Positions 34,139 through 46,959 of a stretch of DNA of 64,000 bases are shown here, piece by piece (within the stretch, counting starts at the first letter, position 1; every line of letters starts with the position of its first letter). Both the position numbers and the translations under genes were made by a program. The stretch is from the NCBI RefSeq assembly GCF_007655135.1, contig NC_045132.1, forward strand, positions 1,426,001 through 1,490,000, written 5' to 3'. The stretch is from Punica granatum (lineage: Eukaryota > Streptophyta > Magnoliopsida > Myrtales > Lythraceae). Under the pieces are notes generated by a model. That model did not search any database, had not been told where the DNA came from, and saw nothing but the letters and a program-made list of their open reading frames with translations.

Positions 34139-37100
34139 TGACTCACGCTACGAGATTGAAAAATAATTTTAAATTATATATCATACTAGTGCGATGTTTC
34201 ATAAATTATTTTTGATCTTGCGAGTTACTATTTTTGCCCACACACAGTACACGTGGATCTAATAAAACAGCACAAAGTATGTATTTGTAATTTCATGTAT
34301 GCTAAAATTTGAATGCATAATTTTCTTTCTTAATTCACAGAATTAAACTCTATAATAAGATAATCACATAATGAGTAGTATTAATTGTTCGAAGATACAT
34401 TAATATTTTTATGTCAAACTTATATATATATTGATTGTAGTGTGTGTGTATATATATATATAGACGCCGTGTAGATTCAATTATGATCTTCGAGGCAAAA
34501 AAATAAATGAACTAGCTTCAATGAGCATATTAAAATCATTGATTATGCTCTTCATTTAACTTTTGTCTTCTGGACTTGAATTTATCCTAAGTACTCTTTG
34601 AATGAGTTTTAATTAGCAGGCCGTTCATGACATGCTTGGCGCATTGATTGAAATTATTTCCTACATTTAAAAAAGATAATGCTAATAGTGTCATATAATC
34701 TTATTGCATATTTATTGGTTTTTCACGCAACATTTCCTTGGTTGGTCATTGCATTGGGAAAAAAATGTATGTAAAAATATTATATTTATGATGTAGTTGG
34801 ATTATTAACTAGTAAACTCAAAATTTATCATAGAAAACAGTATCATATAAAACGTCGCTAATCTATATATATATATATATATGTGTGTATATGGATATAT
34901 GAATTCCGAGTACTCCAATGAGAGCCTTTGAAACTTGTAACCAAAAGTTTTCACATAAACGTTCTCCGAACTCTCAACTCGTGATTTATTGACCCTTCAT
35001 CTGTACCTTATGTTAAAGCATATACATAAATACATTTATTTCAACTAAAATTTATTACTGTACAAATTATTTTATTGTAATTCCCATTAGCCATGGGAGT
35101 TTCCAACAGTCTCCATCTCCCTTTCTTTGGCTCTGGCTTACCTTCTCTATCATTTTCTGTGTCTCTTTCTTGCATAACAATTATAACTAAATTTATGCTT
35201 CCATTCGAATAAAAGAAAAATAATTATCCAATAAAGCAAAATGTTAATAGCTGATGTCATATTTAGCCATATGTGAATTTTTTAGGATAGTTATGAAAGG
35301 CTTCTCAAATTTTCCATGAATACTGATTGTTGTAGAATTCTAGAGTGTGGAGGATGACACTTGATTTGCTCATCAAAAGCACAACTAAAGGAAAAGTCAT
35401 GAATGCGACAGCGGTACTACGTGACAATGTCACAAGTTAATAAGGGTTTATCATTTTAATTTTTAGTATATAAACAAAAATAGAAAAAAATATATTGTTG
35501 ATAGAGATAATTCATTGTTGGCAAAATTAATATTCTTTATGTGTCTTGTGATATAATTCTACGTGATATCACCGTTACACACAAGACCTTCTCTCGTAAA
35601 ACATTCAAAATACAAATTTGATTGAACATAAATTGTGGTCTCTATATTTTGATATTCCAGGTTTCAATTCTTTATTTTCTCACAGAAGGTACATACTAAC
35701 AGTATATACAATATGTTAAACCCACCAATAAAATGTTGGTTGAGTAGTAAATAACTTTGACTCTCATCAGGAGGAGAGTATAAGTTCAAGTTCTTGGAAG
35801 TATACTTGTTGAAAGGGGAAATAACATTTGATATTCGATTCTCCAGAATTACGAGAGCAACATCTTCTACAGTTTTCATTATCGAAAAAAATACATGCTA
35901 AACCCGGAGCATTCGATATTGAAAAAATTCAAATGAAAAATACAATTAACAGACAAAGGTCGGCAATAACAGTTAATTTCAAAAGTATTCTATCTATACG
36001 AGAAAAAAATTGAAATAAAAGTAAATTAGTCGCAAATGTTGTGAATGCCCCGGCGTGTTTATCTACGCCTAGGACCTAACGTCTAATTTACCAGAAAAAA
36101 TTAAAATATTAATGTCATCTTGTCATTGAAAATGGATTGCAGCTTGTTGTTAGTGGAGCCAGTTTAATGTAACTGGTATGTAAAAAAAAAAATCAAGATT
36201 TCAAGCAAAGAAAATATATATTTTTTCATCTTGAAATCAAATATATATGAAACATTTCAGTTTTTTTGGCTGATAGAAATTAGAGATGTTGGGCGATAGG
36301 AATGTTACAAGAACTCCCACTCTTAGTGCAGCTCTCAAACATGCATAGAGAAACATGCCAAATTGACATAGATCGTGGGCATGAGGGTTGGAAGTAAAGG
36401 GGATCCAAGTACAACGCTATTTCCTAACATCTTACAGAATGTTTCTAATATCCCAAGAAATGTTACGATGATTTAACAAAGTATTAACGATAACGTTACA
36501 AGGATTTAACAAAGTATTAACGCTTAGAAGATCCCATGGGCTTCAGCTTGTTGAGGTGAGGCTGTAGTAGTCCAGGCAAATCACGAGTGGAGTATCTCTC
36601 CATTGGGTGACTGCGCCACACTAGCAATGGCTGCTTCAAAACCACGCCAAGCAGTATCCGTGTTGATCTTCCACTAGCACATGTCCAGTGGGGAGTTGAG
36701 GATTGATGAAGTACGAGTTGTAGTGTCTATATGAGGAGGAATATCAGTTTTAGGGGCTTCTTAATTGTTGCTGGTCGTGGCTCTCTGTCACTGATAGAGA
36801 CACTCTTAGTGTAGCTTTTGCTCTGTGTGTACTTCGGCTTTTTCCTTATGTCTCTTTGGTCCAATCCTTTCATTTAAATTCGTACGTCGTTTATTCTTTC
36901 TTTGTGCTGTTGTGCTGTAGCTTTTTTTCATTCTTTTCTTGTAGTAGAGGCAAATGGCTGGCTCATTGATTGTGTTCCTAGTCATGGCTTCGTCCTAGAT
37001 CATATGGATGTGACCAGTCTTGTTGTACAAATCGAATACAAATAGATTCATGGTTGGCCTGTGCATTAGACCAATAAGAGCCTTCGCCGTAGGCCAAACC

Positions 37101-37990
37101 CCAAAAATGATAGGCCCCACGTATATAAGTCATTATTTGATATTATCTTTATTTTTATTATAAATTTAAGTCTCTCATAACTTATTTAACATTCATGTCT
37201 TCCTCATTCATCTTTAGTAATTAGTCCACTATTACCTTATTAATCTCCTACAATTCCTAGCAATCTTTTTTTCTTCGGTAGGAATTCCTATCTTTCCTTT
37301 CCATGAAACCGACTTATATTTCATTTTCCCATAATATCTCATTACTCACCCTATCATTTAATAACCAATGCTAATTTCCTTGATTAATTGAATATTTCAA
37401 CTCTCAATTGAAGCTAATTAGGCAACGCATACATTAATTAGCAATTTATTAATATCACAGACGGTCATCTTTATCGATTGGCCAAAACAAAAAAAAAATG
37501 TCAATTAGAAATTTTTTAGCCTATCTTCCTGATATTCTTTCATCAATTAACATTAAATTATTATTCAATTTGTTGACCGAGATCACCAACGGTCAATTTC
37601 TTTTTTCAATTAGAAAATCTAACATAGTCGTTTTATTTATTCACTCTTATTTCTTGATTATTAGTAGCAACAAAGAAAGAGGAAATTACTAGAGTTTGCG
37701 TTGAGAACAATGGATGCAATAACAATACAATCTCGAAGCAATCTCTAATTTCTCAATCAAGTGAATCATCAACTTCCACATCTATGCTCTATTGTTCGAA
37801 CATTTTATTATCTCCATTTTTATTACTTTTTAATAGTAAATGCAATACCTTATTTTACCATTTCAACTTAGGTCTCAATTTCTCTTGGACCGCCCCTGCC
37901 TAGATTCTCATATAAGAGTACGTTCGAGTTATGATAGCTCTCTTTAAACGCAGCTGATATTTTCAGTGGCATAAATGGAAATATAAATTT
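33250..37990. other. AT-rich intergenic DNA with microsatellites
   Basis: No gene is supported. It contains a perfect (TAA)n/(TTA)n palindrome at about 33547-33587, (TA)n runs near 33937-33953, 34110-34134 and 34867-34881, and a short tandem GATTTAACAAAGTATTAACG repeated at about 36470-36520. Confidence 0.4.
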
Positions 37991-38005
37991 TGAAAGGGTG
38001 AAAAC

Positions 38006-38559
38006 CATTGTTATCAGAACTGGACCGGACCGGCTGGTTCGACTGGCCGGACGGGGAACCGGCACCATGTCCGGTCCGATTAGCCTGAAAATCGAAATTG
38101 CAGCTTTGAACCGCCGGACCCATTGAACCGGCCGATTTTAAGCAAAATTTCATTGAACCGGCCTGTTTTATGGGTTTTATGGGTTTCCTATTTAATATAA
38201 AAATTGGTTGGTTGTGTAAGGATTTGAATTCATGACCTCTTGCTTCTCATACTAGCATATTACCGACCAAGTTACCACCACTTTTTTGTTCTTTTGACTC
38301 TACTTTTAAGTACTTATTAAAATAAAATATTTATTTTGAAGTAAAAAATATTAAATATAGATACTTTCTTATACTATTGTTATATTTCTTTAAAATCATC
38401 ATACTTTTATCTTAATTATCATAATTTTTTTAATAATATGAATATTTATTTTATTTTAAATAAACGTGCGGTCCGACCCAACGAACTACCGGTTGGACCC
38501 ATAAACCCATGAACCCGTACCCCTTTCGGTTCATCATCCAGTCCGGTTCTGATAACACT
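38006..38559. mobile_element. MULE-like non-autonomous TIR element
   Basis: The left end GTTATCAGAACTGGACCGGA matches the complement of the right end (GTTATCAGAACCGGACTGGA) at 18 of 20 bases. The element is flanked by the 9-bp direct repeat GGTGAAAAC at 37997-38005 and 38560-38568. A 9-bp duplication is typical of Mutator-like elements. The ends are GC-rich, with CCGGTTCGA motifs, and the interior is AT-rich and non-coding. Confidence 0.7.
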
Positions 38560-38959
38560 GGTGAAAACACGTGGGACATGCTAGCAACTTTATTATTATT
38601 ATTTTTTTTATTACAAAGAAACCCATGGACCTGTATATTAAATATGAATTTTAAATATCTAATAAAAAAATACAAGTAATCTCATTGGATATCAAATCTA
38701 GAATTTTTTAATCATCAGACTAGAGATACGCCACTACGATAAATCCTCTTTCCAACTTTATTGATGATTTGGCTCCCCAACAATTATTATTGTATGCACA
38801 TCTTTTTCTCCAGTAGATTTTTTTGGGCAGATTTTTCAAGTACATCTTTAATGCCGCATTGATTCTGAGGACAGGCAATTTGGGACAGAAAGTTGCTTTT
38901 GATAATACTAAGAATTAAGAAATTCCACAAATAGTCAAATATATGCACAATTTTTTTTC

Positions 38960-39990
38960 CAATAATAAAATAGTATTAAATGTACTTTGCCCATTAACTT
39001 ATGAGGTGATTTTGATCCCATCACCTTAAATTTTCTCAAAGTACCCCCGACCCTACTTTAAAATAAGCAAAGGCCCCCTTCAACCAAATTTCGGCCAAAA
39101 TGGGGCATATACCACTCACATACTAATCAATGAACTGCAAAAATGTCACGGTTTAATTATCAAAATATTTGAAAGAAGAAAAAATTATAGCCACTAATTC
39201 CAGATTATGCAAACGATTTTCTTGCTTGAACTATTTTCTTTCCCTGTATAAGTATATATCTATACACAATCGCAAGCGTATATTGCTAGCTTCTCCAGAG
39301 TTTGTTGGAACTAGTATGATCGAAATATTATTTGTTTGGAATGTGGTTAATGCTCCTAGAAGGATCTTCTAAGGGTGAATATTTTGCATTATTAACTGAT
39401 AATAATCTCAATGTGAAAGTTTGCGCACGTAATTTTAATCTTTTTGGTGAAGAATAGAGAGAAATCATACATTCTTTTATGTAAAGAATGGTGTTTAGGG
39501 ACTTATCTATCTTAAGCCTGGTGAAGCTATATAAGAAATATAATATCTACATATATATATATATATATATATGAGAAATTTCATTCAAAAGGAAATGTTG
39601 TGACTTGTTAATACAAAATTACATAATCTGCCCCCAATAGTTGCCAGAGGGGTAGTCGTCAGAGAGTGATCGGGGAGCTGGGGTGGTCGAGCCCTGGTCT
39701 GCACTTAGCCCACAGTGTAGTTCGGCGGGGAAGAAAAAATTGAGACTAATTTCAAGCTCTAATAATTTTTTTCTTGCTCTAGATACTTTGATAATTATAG
39801 GGTGACAATTTTTTGCCCGTCATCGGTTGACATGTGAGTGGCATGTGTTCCATTTTGGCCTGAATTTGGTAGAAGGGGCGCCTTTGTTATTTTACGGTAA
39901 GATTGGGTGGAGCTCCGCAAAAATTTGAAGGTCAGGGGGCAAACCCAAACTCACTTCAAAGTCGGGGACAAAGTCCATTTAACTCTAATG
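38960..39990. mobile_element. long-TIR non-autonomous element
   Basis: Arms of about 200 bases (about 38974-39175 and 39775-39985) are inverted copies: AAGGCCCCCTTCAACCAAAT and GGCCAAAATGG at the left pair with ATTTGGTAGAAGGGGCGCCT and CCATTTTGGCC at the right. It is flanked by an imperfect direct repeat (AAATATATGCACAATTTT / AAATATGTGCACAATTTT). The middle carries a GC-rich patch at 39630-39725. No transposase is seen. Confidence 0.65.
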
Positions 39991-40512
39991 AAATATGTGC
40001 ACAATTTTCTTTTCTACACTTTAACTTGGATTTTAATCCGAATACTCACTCGCACATGGCGAACGACTCCTAATGTTGTGCATGTTGTGCAGGTCTTGTC
40101 AAGTCACCGCAGAGATTAATACTCCCAATTTGGGATCAGACCAATCTGTCATGCGCTTATAGGTGTTATTGTGTACCACGAGAATTAGTCGAATAAAGTC
40201 GGAATGCCTCGTGTTATAAAATACATATTCTTAATTTATTTCCCCCTTGTTCATTTACCTCTTGATCTGATTTGATTATGTATCTTTTGGTCTGTGATGC
40301 CCACTAGCTTCTTACTTGGCATATAATGTCGACAAAATTATATATTAACTCTGTGGTTTATCATGACTGATATAATAGCATATAATTTTTCCTTAAAAAA
40401 TAAGCATTATAATCTTCAATAACCACATATTAATTATCAAAAATAAGATATATACATGTGACTAGTATAAATACATAAATTAGATACGTTAATTCTCAAG
40501 AATTACTTTTAA

Positions 40513-41837
40513 GAGTTCAATAACACTTTGATCCTCGAATTTTTCCGTTACCGACACTTCACTATCTGAATTAAAAATTTCAGGAATTTGGTCCTCAAAT
40601 TTTAATTTTTTCTAACATTTGGGTCCAAACGTTAAATGGCTTAACGGAAAGTAAACGTGGAAGCTAACCTGGCACAAACGGAGTCAAATATATAATTTTT
40701 AATGCACAATATCAAAACGATGTCGTTTTATCATTTTTATAATTTTTTAAAAATTTTTTAGGAAAGATCGGAGAGGAGGAGGCCAACTGGGGCTTCCTTT
40801 TTCTACTGTTCATCTTCTTCAAGCTTCCTGAAAGCCCTAGCCCACTACAACCACTATTGATGTCGACCACCTTCTGCGGAGCCGCCGACGCCACAAGGAG
40901 GAAGACCGACAGGGCCAACCTTATGCGGAGCCAGCGACTCCACAACGAGGAAGAGGGGATAGCAACGAGGAGGAAGACCAACAGGTCTCCTCTGTTTTTT
41001 GTCCCTCTTCATCGATCACAGATCGACAAACTTCAACTAGGGAAAGCAACTGGGAGGAAGAGGGGGAAGATACCAAAGAGAAAGGTCGGAGCTTTCTAGA
41101 CGTGTTTGATTCATCGTCTGCTTCCCATCACTCATGGAGAATGGCATCAGCTTTCTGGCCCTCGGCGAGCTCGCTTGAGGGGGAGGTCGACCGGCTGGGG
41201 GAGCCCCAACCGGCCTGCTTCCTTCTCATTTTTGTTTTTTTAAAAAGTTATTTATTTCAAAATTTTTTTCATAGAAACGGATGGAGTGTAAATTTATTAT
41301 ATCTCCATTACACTCCATTTTACTTCAAATTCAACAACATAATAATTACTATTTTATATTTTCTCATATTTAATAATAAATCATCACATATATTTTTCCT
41401 AACTATTATTATAATTAATTTTTTAATAATAAATTTCCCTACTTCATTCTATTCTTCTATTAATTCAATAACATAACAATTATTTTTTTTCTCTTCTCCT
41501 CTTATTTAATAATAAATTATCACACATACTTTTTCTTTATCATTATTACAATCTCACTTAAATATATACATTAATATTAATTTAATCGATGAAAAGATGT
41601 CGTTTATCTTTGTGGAGAGAAGACGTACAGCAACAACGTCATTTTTCGTTATGACCCGGCACAAAATTGACGACGTTAGTGCTAGGTGCTGCTCTACGTC
41701 AGATTCCCATTGAGCAAAGTAACATCCGGACCCAATTGTTAGAAGCAATAAAAATTAGAGGACCAAATCCCATTTTTAATTCAGGTATTGAAGTGTTGGC
41801 AACAGAAAAATTCGAGGATCAAAGTGTTAGTGGACTC
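40513..41837. mobile_element. MULE-like element with GC-rich core (possible Pack-MULE)
   Basis: It starts GAGTTCAATAACACTTTGAT and its complemented right end reads GAGTCCACTAACACTTTGAT. Terminal homology continues for more than 100 bases. The 9-bp target duplication TACTTTTAA is perfect (40504-40512 and 41838-41846). The core (about 40755-41225) is GC-rich and arginine/serine-rich in translation on either strand, unlike the AT-rich surroundings. No transposase is present. The core may be a captured host fragment. Confidence 0.8.
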
Positions 41838-41986
41838 TACTTTTAAACACGTGTTGTTTTTCTACCCTATTTAAATTAGTCAACTATCCGTTTGTCATTC
41901 CATTTATATTATCGAAATGTAAACAACAGATCGAGGAGACAAACTTTATATCAAAGGAAAAATGTTAGAATTTAGGTCATTTTCAC

Positions 41987-42666
41987 TAAGGGTGTTCAGG
42001 TCTGAGTACCATATTTTTTACACGATATCCGGACCCTTCCCTGTAAAGAGCAGGCTCCAAGTTTTTGAAATCGGACCCTACCCTGTTAAGTTATGGAATA
42101 GAAACCTACCCGAAACCTATATTATATCACAGGTTCAGAGTATCATGTTGAAACTTGTAAATTATTTTTTCTTGCTAAATAAAACTGAAAATATCTCATC
42201 CATAATCAGTAATTACGTAAAATAGAATGTCGCCATGGATTTAGATTAATCCACAATATATCTACAATAAAGAGTAATATGTCTCATGAATTCATCCACA
42301 AAATTGAATATTCGTAATACGATGAGATCTCATCGAGGATACACATAGGTCGTCAAACCAAAGCTACCGACGATAAGGAATGTGAAGCTTCCACTACGGA
42401 GACAAAGAGACTAGAGAGAAAAAAGGTAAATAAAATGGAAAAAAAAATATCTGAATAAAAACTAGGGAAAATTATTATTGGGTCCGGGTATCGATTCCGG
42501 TTCCAGTTCTGGGTACCCTATATGAAGGAAATTGAACATGTTTTTACTGATTCTTTATTTTAATACCCGAACTCTACCCTATTTTCAATAAAAGCTACCA
42601 TGACCCTACCCTAACAGGTAGATTTCGACCGATTCCGGATATACTCGGTATCCGTGCACACCTCTA
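41987..42666. mobile_element. hAT-like non-autonomous element
   Basis: Ends TAAGGGTGTTCAGG at the left and, complemented, TAGAGGTGTGCACGG at the right, with an 8-bp flanking repeat ATTTTCAC / ATTTTTAC (41979-41986 and 42667-42674, one mismatch). An 8-bp duplication and short TIRs fit the hAT superfamily. The interior has GGTACC-type motifs and no coding capacity. Confidence 0.6.
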
Positions 42667-42667
42667 A

Positions 42668-43215
42668 TTTTTACCTCCTAACACGGTTATTGAAATTGGC
42701 AAGACATAGCACAAATCACTATTATCCTTTCAAATTTAGCATGCTATTTAAATTTCGTCCAAAACACTAACAGTGAGCTAAGCTGGCCTTCAAAGTGGGT
42801 CATCACTACACACTTAGCATGACCACGTGGCAAATATAACATTAAAAAAATACTCGGCAAAAAACATTTAAAAAAATTAATTTTTTTTTTAAAAAGTGGC
42901 TGGTCGAGTGAGGGGACTCCTTTCCACTGGCCGGCCCTTCAAGGTGGTCGTCAGCGAGTGGTCATTGACCTGTATCCTCTTTAAAAATATATATAGTTTT
43001 TATTTTTTTTTATATTTTTTCTTGAATAGTTTTTTTATTTTTTTAATGTTATATTTTTCCAGTGGTATGCTCATGTGTGCAGAGAGGGCCTACTTTTAAG
43101 GCCAGCTCAATTCGCCATTGGTGTTCTGGAAATGGTGTGCTAGATCTGAAAGGAGAATGGTGATTTGTATTATGACGTGTCAATTTCAAAAACCATACTA
43201 GGAGGTGAACTTGGC
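42668..43215. mobile_element. inverted-repeat element adjacent to the hAT-like element
   Basis: The left arm (ACCTCCTAACACGG...TTGAAATTGGC...CTGGCCTTCAAAG) is the complement of the right arm (43082-43210). The GC-rich middle at 42895-42965 shares GTCGTCAGNGAGTGNTC with the core of the 38960-39990 element. The exact border is hidden by the neighbour. Confidence 0.55.
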
Positions 43216-43229
43216 CTAAATTTTGTTCT

Positions 43230-44480
43230 AGAGGTTGTTATTTTCCCTACATTAAATGATAGATAGATTATGGAAGCAATGAAATTTGTTTCTAAAATCT
43301 ATTTATTTGCATCTAATAGTAAAAGTGACAAATGAGTAAATTATTTCATTTACCTCTATCGCTTTAGGTTTATGGAGGCAAATTAGCAACAATTAATAAA
43401 AGCTACTAATTAGTCTTGTTAATGTTAATTAAATATGCATCCAATAAAGAGATATAATAACAAATTCTGTTACAAAACTTATTATTTGAAACAATTTTAA
43501 AATTCAACTTAACTTAACTTTATTTTACTTTTCCCTCAATTCAACAATATAATAATTAATTTTCTATCTTTTTCTTCAATTTTTCTCTCATACTTTTTTA
43601 TATATATTATGACAATTAATTTTTAATATTAAATTATCTCAATTATTCAACACTTTTTCCTCAATTTCAACATTTTTTCTCAATTTAACAACATAATTAT
43701 TACTTTTTTATTTTCTTTTACAAATTTTCGCACATTCTTTTCCCAACTACTTTTGTCTTTATCTCTTCAAATCAAACTAAATCAAATTAAATTAAACTTA
43801 ACTTTGTTACCAAACCCAATGTAATTATCTCTATATAGTTCTTTCAAAAATAAATTATGCAAATAACGTTTGACTCTAATCTCTCCCATATCTTTGTATG
43901 ATACTCTGAGCCCGACTCGAACTTCTACACTCGAACATGATATCTTGAGTCTCATGTCTACACCATTTCATCACTAATTCATCTTTGAATTGTATCACAA
44001 TTAATTTATATTTCATAGTAAATAATGTCAAGTCTCTTATTAAATTTGCAAAATTTTTATTTATATAATTATTTAAAATTATATGGTAATTAGTTTGCAC
44101 ATACAACAGTAAGTCAAACCTTGTGCATACGAGGGTGGTAAGTTATAATTGTTTAATTATGTAAAGATGAATATAATAAAATATTATATATTAATATAAT
44201 TGATGATGTATTATAGACAAAATAAATTAATTTACCATTTTATGTAATTTAACTACTGCATAGCATAAAATATACCGATAATAAATAAAAGGCATCCTCT
44301 TATTTATGTAAAGAGTAATTTGAATATATTTTAATTTATATTAAAATAAATCTTTTCATTTAGGTAGAAAGAAATCATCAGACTTTCAAAATTCTTTTGG
44401 AGGTGCATGAAGATTATTTATGGCGACTAAATAACTAGTTAGATGTTTCAGTTACTTTGTAGTTAGATAAAATCTATTAT
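43230..44480. other. AT-rich intergenic DNA
   Basis: Tracts such as AAACTAAATCAAATTAAATT before ACCAAACCCAATG (43765-43823) look like the right end of another MITE. The left end is not clear. No gene. Confidence 0.35.
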
Positions 44481-44484
44481 GCCA

Positions 44485-44670
44485 ATCAACGTGGATTGAT
44501 TCAAGCTGTTCGTGCTTGTTCCACTTAAGTAAGGTCTCGGATTCAAATCCTTGTAAATTCAAAAAATTCACGCTGGAAGAGTTTTACTCATTAGTATGCC
44601 GACTCGGCTTGACTGGATTAGTCGGATCCCAATTGGACTTTCAGATAGCATGGTTCACACAGAAAAAAAA
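44485..44670 (+). mobile_element. tRNA-derived SINE, family 1
   Basis: A box A-like GATTCAAGCTGTTCG is followed by box B-like GGATTCAAATCC (44539-44550), the body segment CTGGATTAGTCGGATCCC, and an A-tail at about 44662-44670. The body matches the SINE at 8414-8598 and the inverted copy at 56462-56645. Confidence 0.65.
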
Positions 44671-44827
44671 TTATTATGTTAGAAACAAATGAAAATTAGA
44701 TTTAAAAACAATTGTATTATTCTGTTTCTAAAAGAAAATATTAGAGAAAAATAAGATTAGATTCAGTAGCAACTGAATCTTTTGTTTCTTAAAATATAAT
44801 TTACTAAAATATTCTATATGAATCTAT

Positions 44828-45013
44828 AGGGCCCGTTTGGTTTCATGATTAAATTTTAGAATCATGATTTTGATTTTAACTCTACCTACTACACAACAAA
44901 AACACATGTTTCCCAAGTCAAATTTATAATACAATCTCATTTGTCCTTTTTCACAATAAAAATTAAAATTAAAATTAAAGTTATTTCAACTCTAAAACCA
45001 AACACACTCTTAG
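44828..45013. mobile_element. MITE with GTTTGGTTTCA-type ends
   Basis: The left end GGGCCCGTTTGGTTTCATGA is roughly inverted at the right end (CTCTAAAACCAAACACACTC). The length is about 186 bases and it is non-coding. Similar elements lie at about 54483-54788 and 55030-55266. Confidence 0.5.
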
Positions 45014-45225
45014 TATGTCCCAAAAGTTCTTTTTAGAGGTAAAAAAGAACTTCTTTGATGCTCGTAATTTGTGTTACAAATAAATAATTTATATAAAAGT
45101 GAAACAAGTAAAATCTAAATAAGAAAAATATATTGTATTTGTCGCAGGATAAAAATTGTAGAGGTAAATTTTATAATTGACTCTTATTATTTATCTCTAA
45201 TAGGAGTATTTCTTTTAGTGAATAA

Positions 45226-45592
45226 TGCTCAGAGAGACTATTCCCATTCAAATTTCAAGTTATCATGATCATTCCGGAAATTCCTTCGAAGTTTCTGATG
45301 GTTTTTAACTAATAATCATTCAGCTCGTGTCATATATCTTATGGTTCGTGTCATATATATTATATATCACGTGTTCATCTTTTGAAAAGGAAAATCTTTT
45401 CCTAACAAATATTATTTTCAGCTCCCGCAGAATTTGTTGGATAGAATAATATTTCGTGCATGTATCATTACTCAATAGAAATATCCCATCAAAAAGTACA
45501 TCTACAGCGAAAAAGCCAAAAGAAAAAAGAAAGAAAGAAAGAAGGATAAGCAGACAGACATAATAATTGTCCCGAAATTATTATTTTATTAA
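45226..45592. repeat. direct repeat block, copy 1
   Basis: From TGCTCAGAGAGACTATTCCC to ATTATTATTTTATTAA. It is repeated in the same orientation about 1.1-1.36 kb downstream (46296-46343 plus 46608-46952). The pair could be the two LTRs of a small retroelement (TRIM), but I see no primer-binding site. Confidence 0.65.
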
Positions 45593-46295
45593 CTGAAAAT
45601 ATTTTTAAAAAAACAATATCTTCTACTGTTATTTAAACGGAAATGAAAAATGTTTAAAAGTTGAGAACCAAATATGACATTTTTCATTCTGAAAATAAAT
45701 CTATTGTTTTATATTGATCTTAAGAAAAAGAAATAGAATAAATGAATTTTTATTATAACTCACACTGTAAAATTCTCAATTTCATGTTAAATTGACTTTT
45801 TAGATACAATAAATGAATTTTTACTATATTTTGTTTGTGACTTACTTAACGTGCTTTTGTTATCTGTCATAATAATAATAATATATAAATTCCTTCTAAA
45901 ATTAAAAGGAAAATTTAATCACCGAAAAAACTCCTTGTAATATGCGTCATCTTTTTTTTTCGGTGGAATATATGTGTCATCTTTCAATTGCCTTATAAAT
46001 ATATGCCACGAAATTTCATTATTTAATCATCTTTTTATACTTGCTACGATTTTTTCAATACTCTAACTCCTACAAAACTACAGAATAACTCACTCACAAT
46101 TTATAATTATAAAGTCTACTTGGTCACATATATAATTTTGGATATATATTTTATTTATATCTTGATTAATATGCGTATGCCACTGTTGTAATAACTTATT
46201 TTTAATCTACAAAAATTGATAAAAAAGTTACTGTGCCACACGCTCATTTCTACACATGAATGTTTGACTAAATAAAGGACAAGATGTGATTCTAA

Positions 46296-46952
46296 TGCTC
46301 GAAGAGGCTATTCCCCTTTGTATCTCAAGTAATTTTGATCATTACATGTCATTTTGCATCCACATAACACTTCGTGGAAAATTATGAACATAATAACAGA
46401 TATTATCTTTACTCTCAAACTTTTTTTGAAATAATTATGCTTATGGATTCTTAAGGCAGAAAATACCCTTACTCATGACTTGGATCAATTCGACTCAATA
46501 TAAAATTTTCTTTCACTATATATTTTTGAAGGGTATCAGATTTTAGATTCATTGAACAATATGGTCGCTTTTTTTCATTAATAAAATATCTTATTCAGTA
46601 AAAAAAAAAGTAATCTTGGTCATTCACGAAATTTCCTTCGAACTTTATGATGTTTTTAAATTAATGATCATTCAGCTCGTGTGATGTATTTTATGATTCG
46701 GCATTGTCGAGTTTGATCCCCGACAATCATGTATCATGCGTCTATATTTTACGAAAAAGAAAATCGTTTTCTAACAGACGTTATTTTCTTTTTTTTTGGG
46801 CTCAAATAACAGATATTATTTATTGGATTTCGTGCGGCTTATCATTACTCCTAGTATATGCCCAATTAAAAGTTACATCTATAAAGAAAAAGCCGAAAAA
46901 GGTGGACAGCAGACAGACATTAATAATTCCCGAAATTATTATTTTATTAATT
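46296..46952. repeat. direct repeat block, copy 2, split by a LINE
   Basis: It begins TGCTCGAAGAGGCTATTCCC, is interrupted at 46344-46607, then resumes with TCACGAAATTTCCTTCGAA and runs to CGAAATTATTATTTTATTAA. A further small GGGCTC-containing insertion lies near 46785-46830. Confidence 0.65.
46344..46607 (+). mobile_element. 5'-truncated LINE 3' end with target-site duplication
   Basis: It contains the reading THDLDQFDSI then stop (about 46470-46502), matching the end of LINE RNase H domains (compare SHDLGQF at about 28243), followed by a 3' UTR-like tract and an A-tail. It is flanked by 17-bp repeats AAGTAATTTTGATCATT (46327-46343) and AAGTAATCTTGGTCATT (46608-46624) with two mismatches. 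Copy 1 of the host repeat has only one such site. Confidence 0.75.
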
Positions 46953-46959
46953 AATAATA

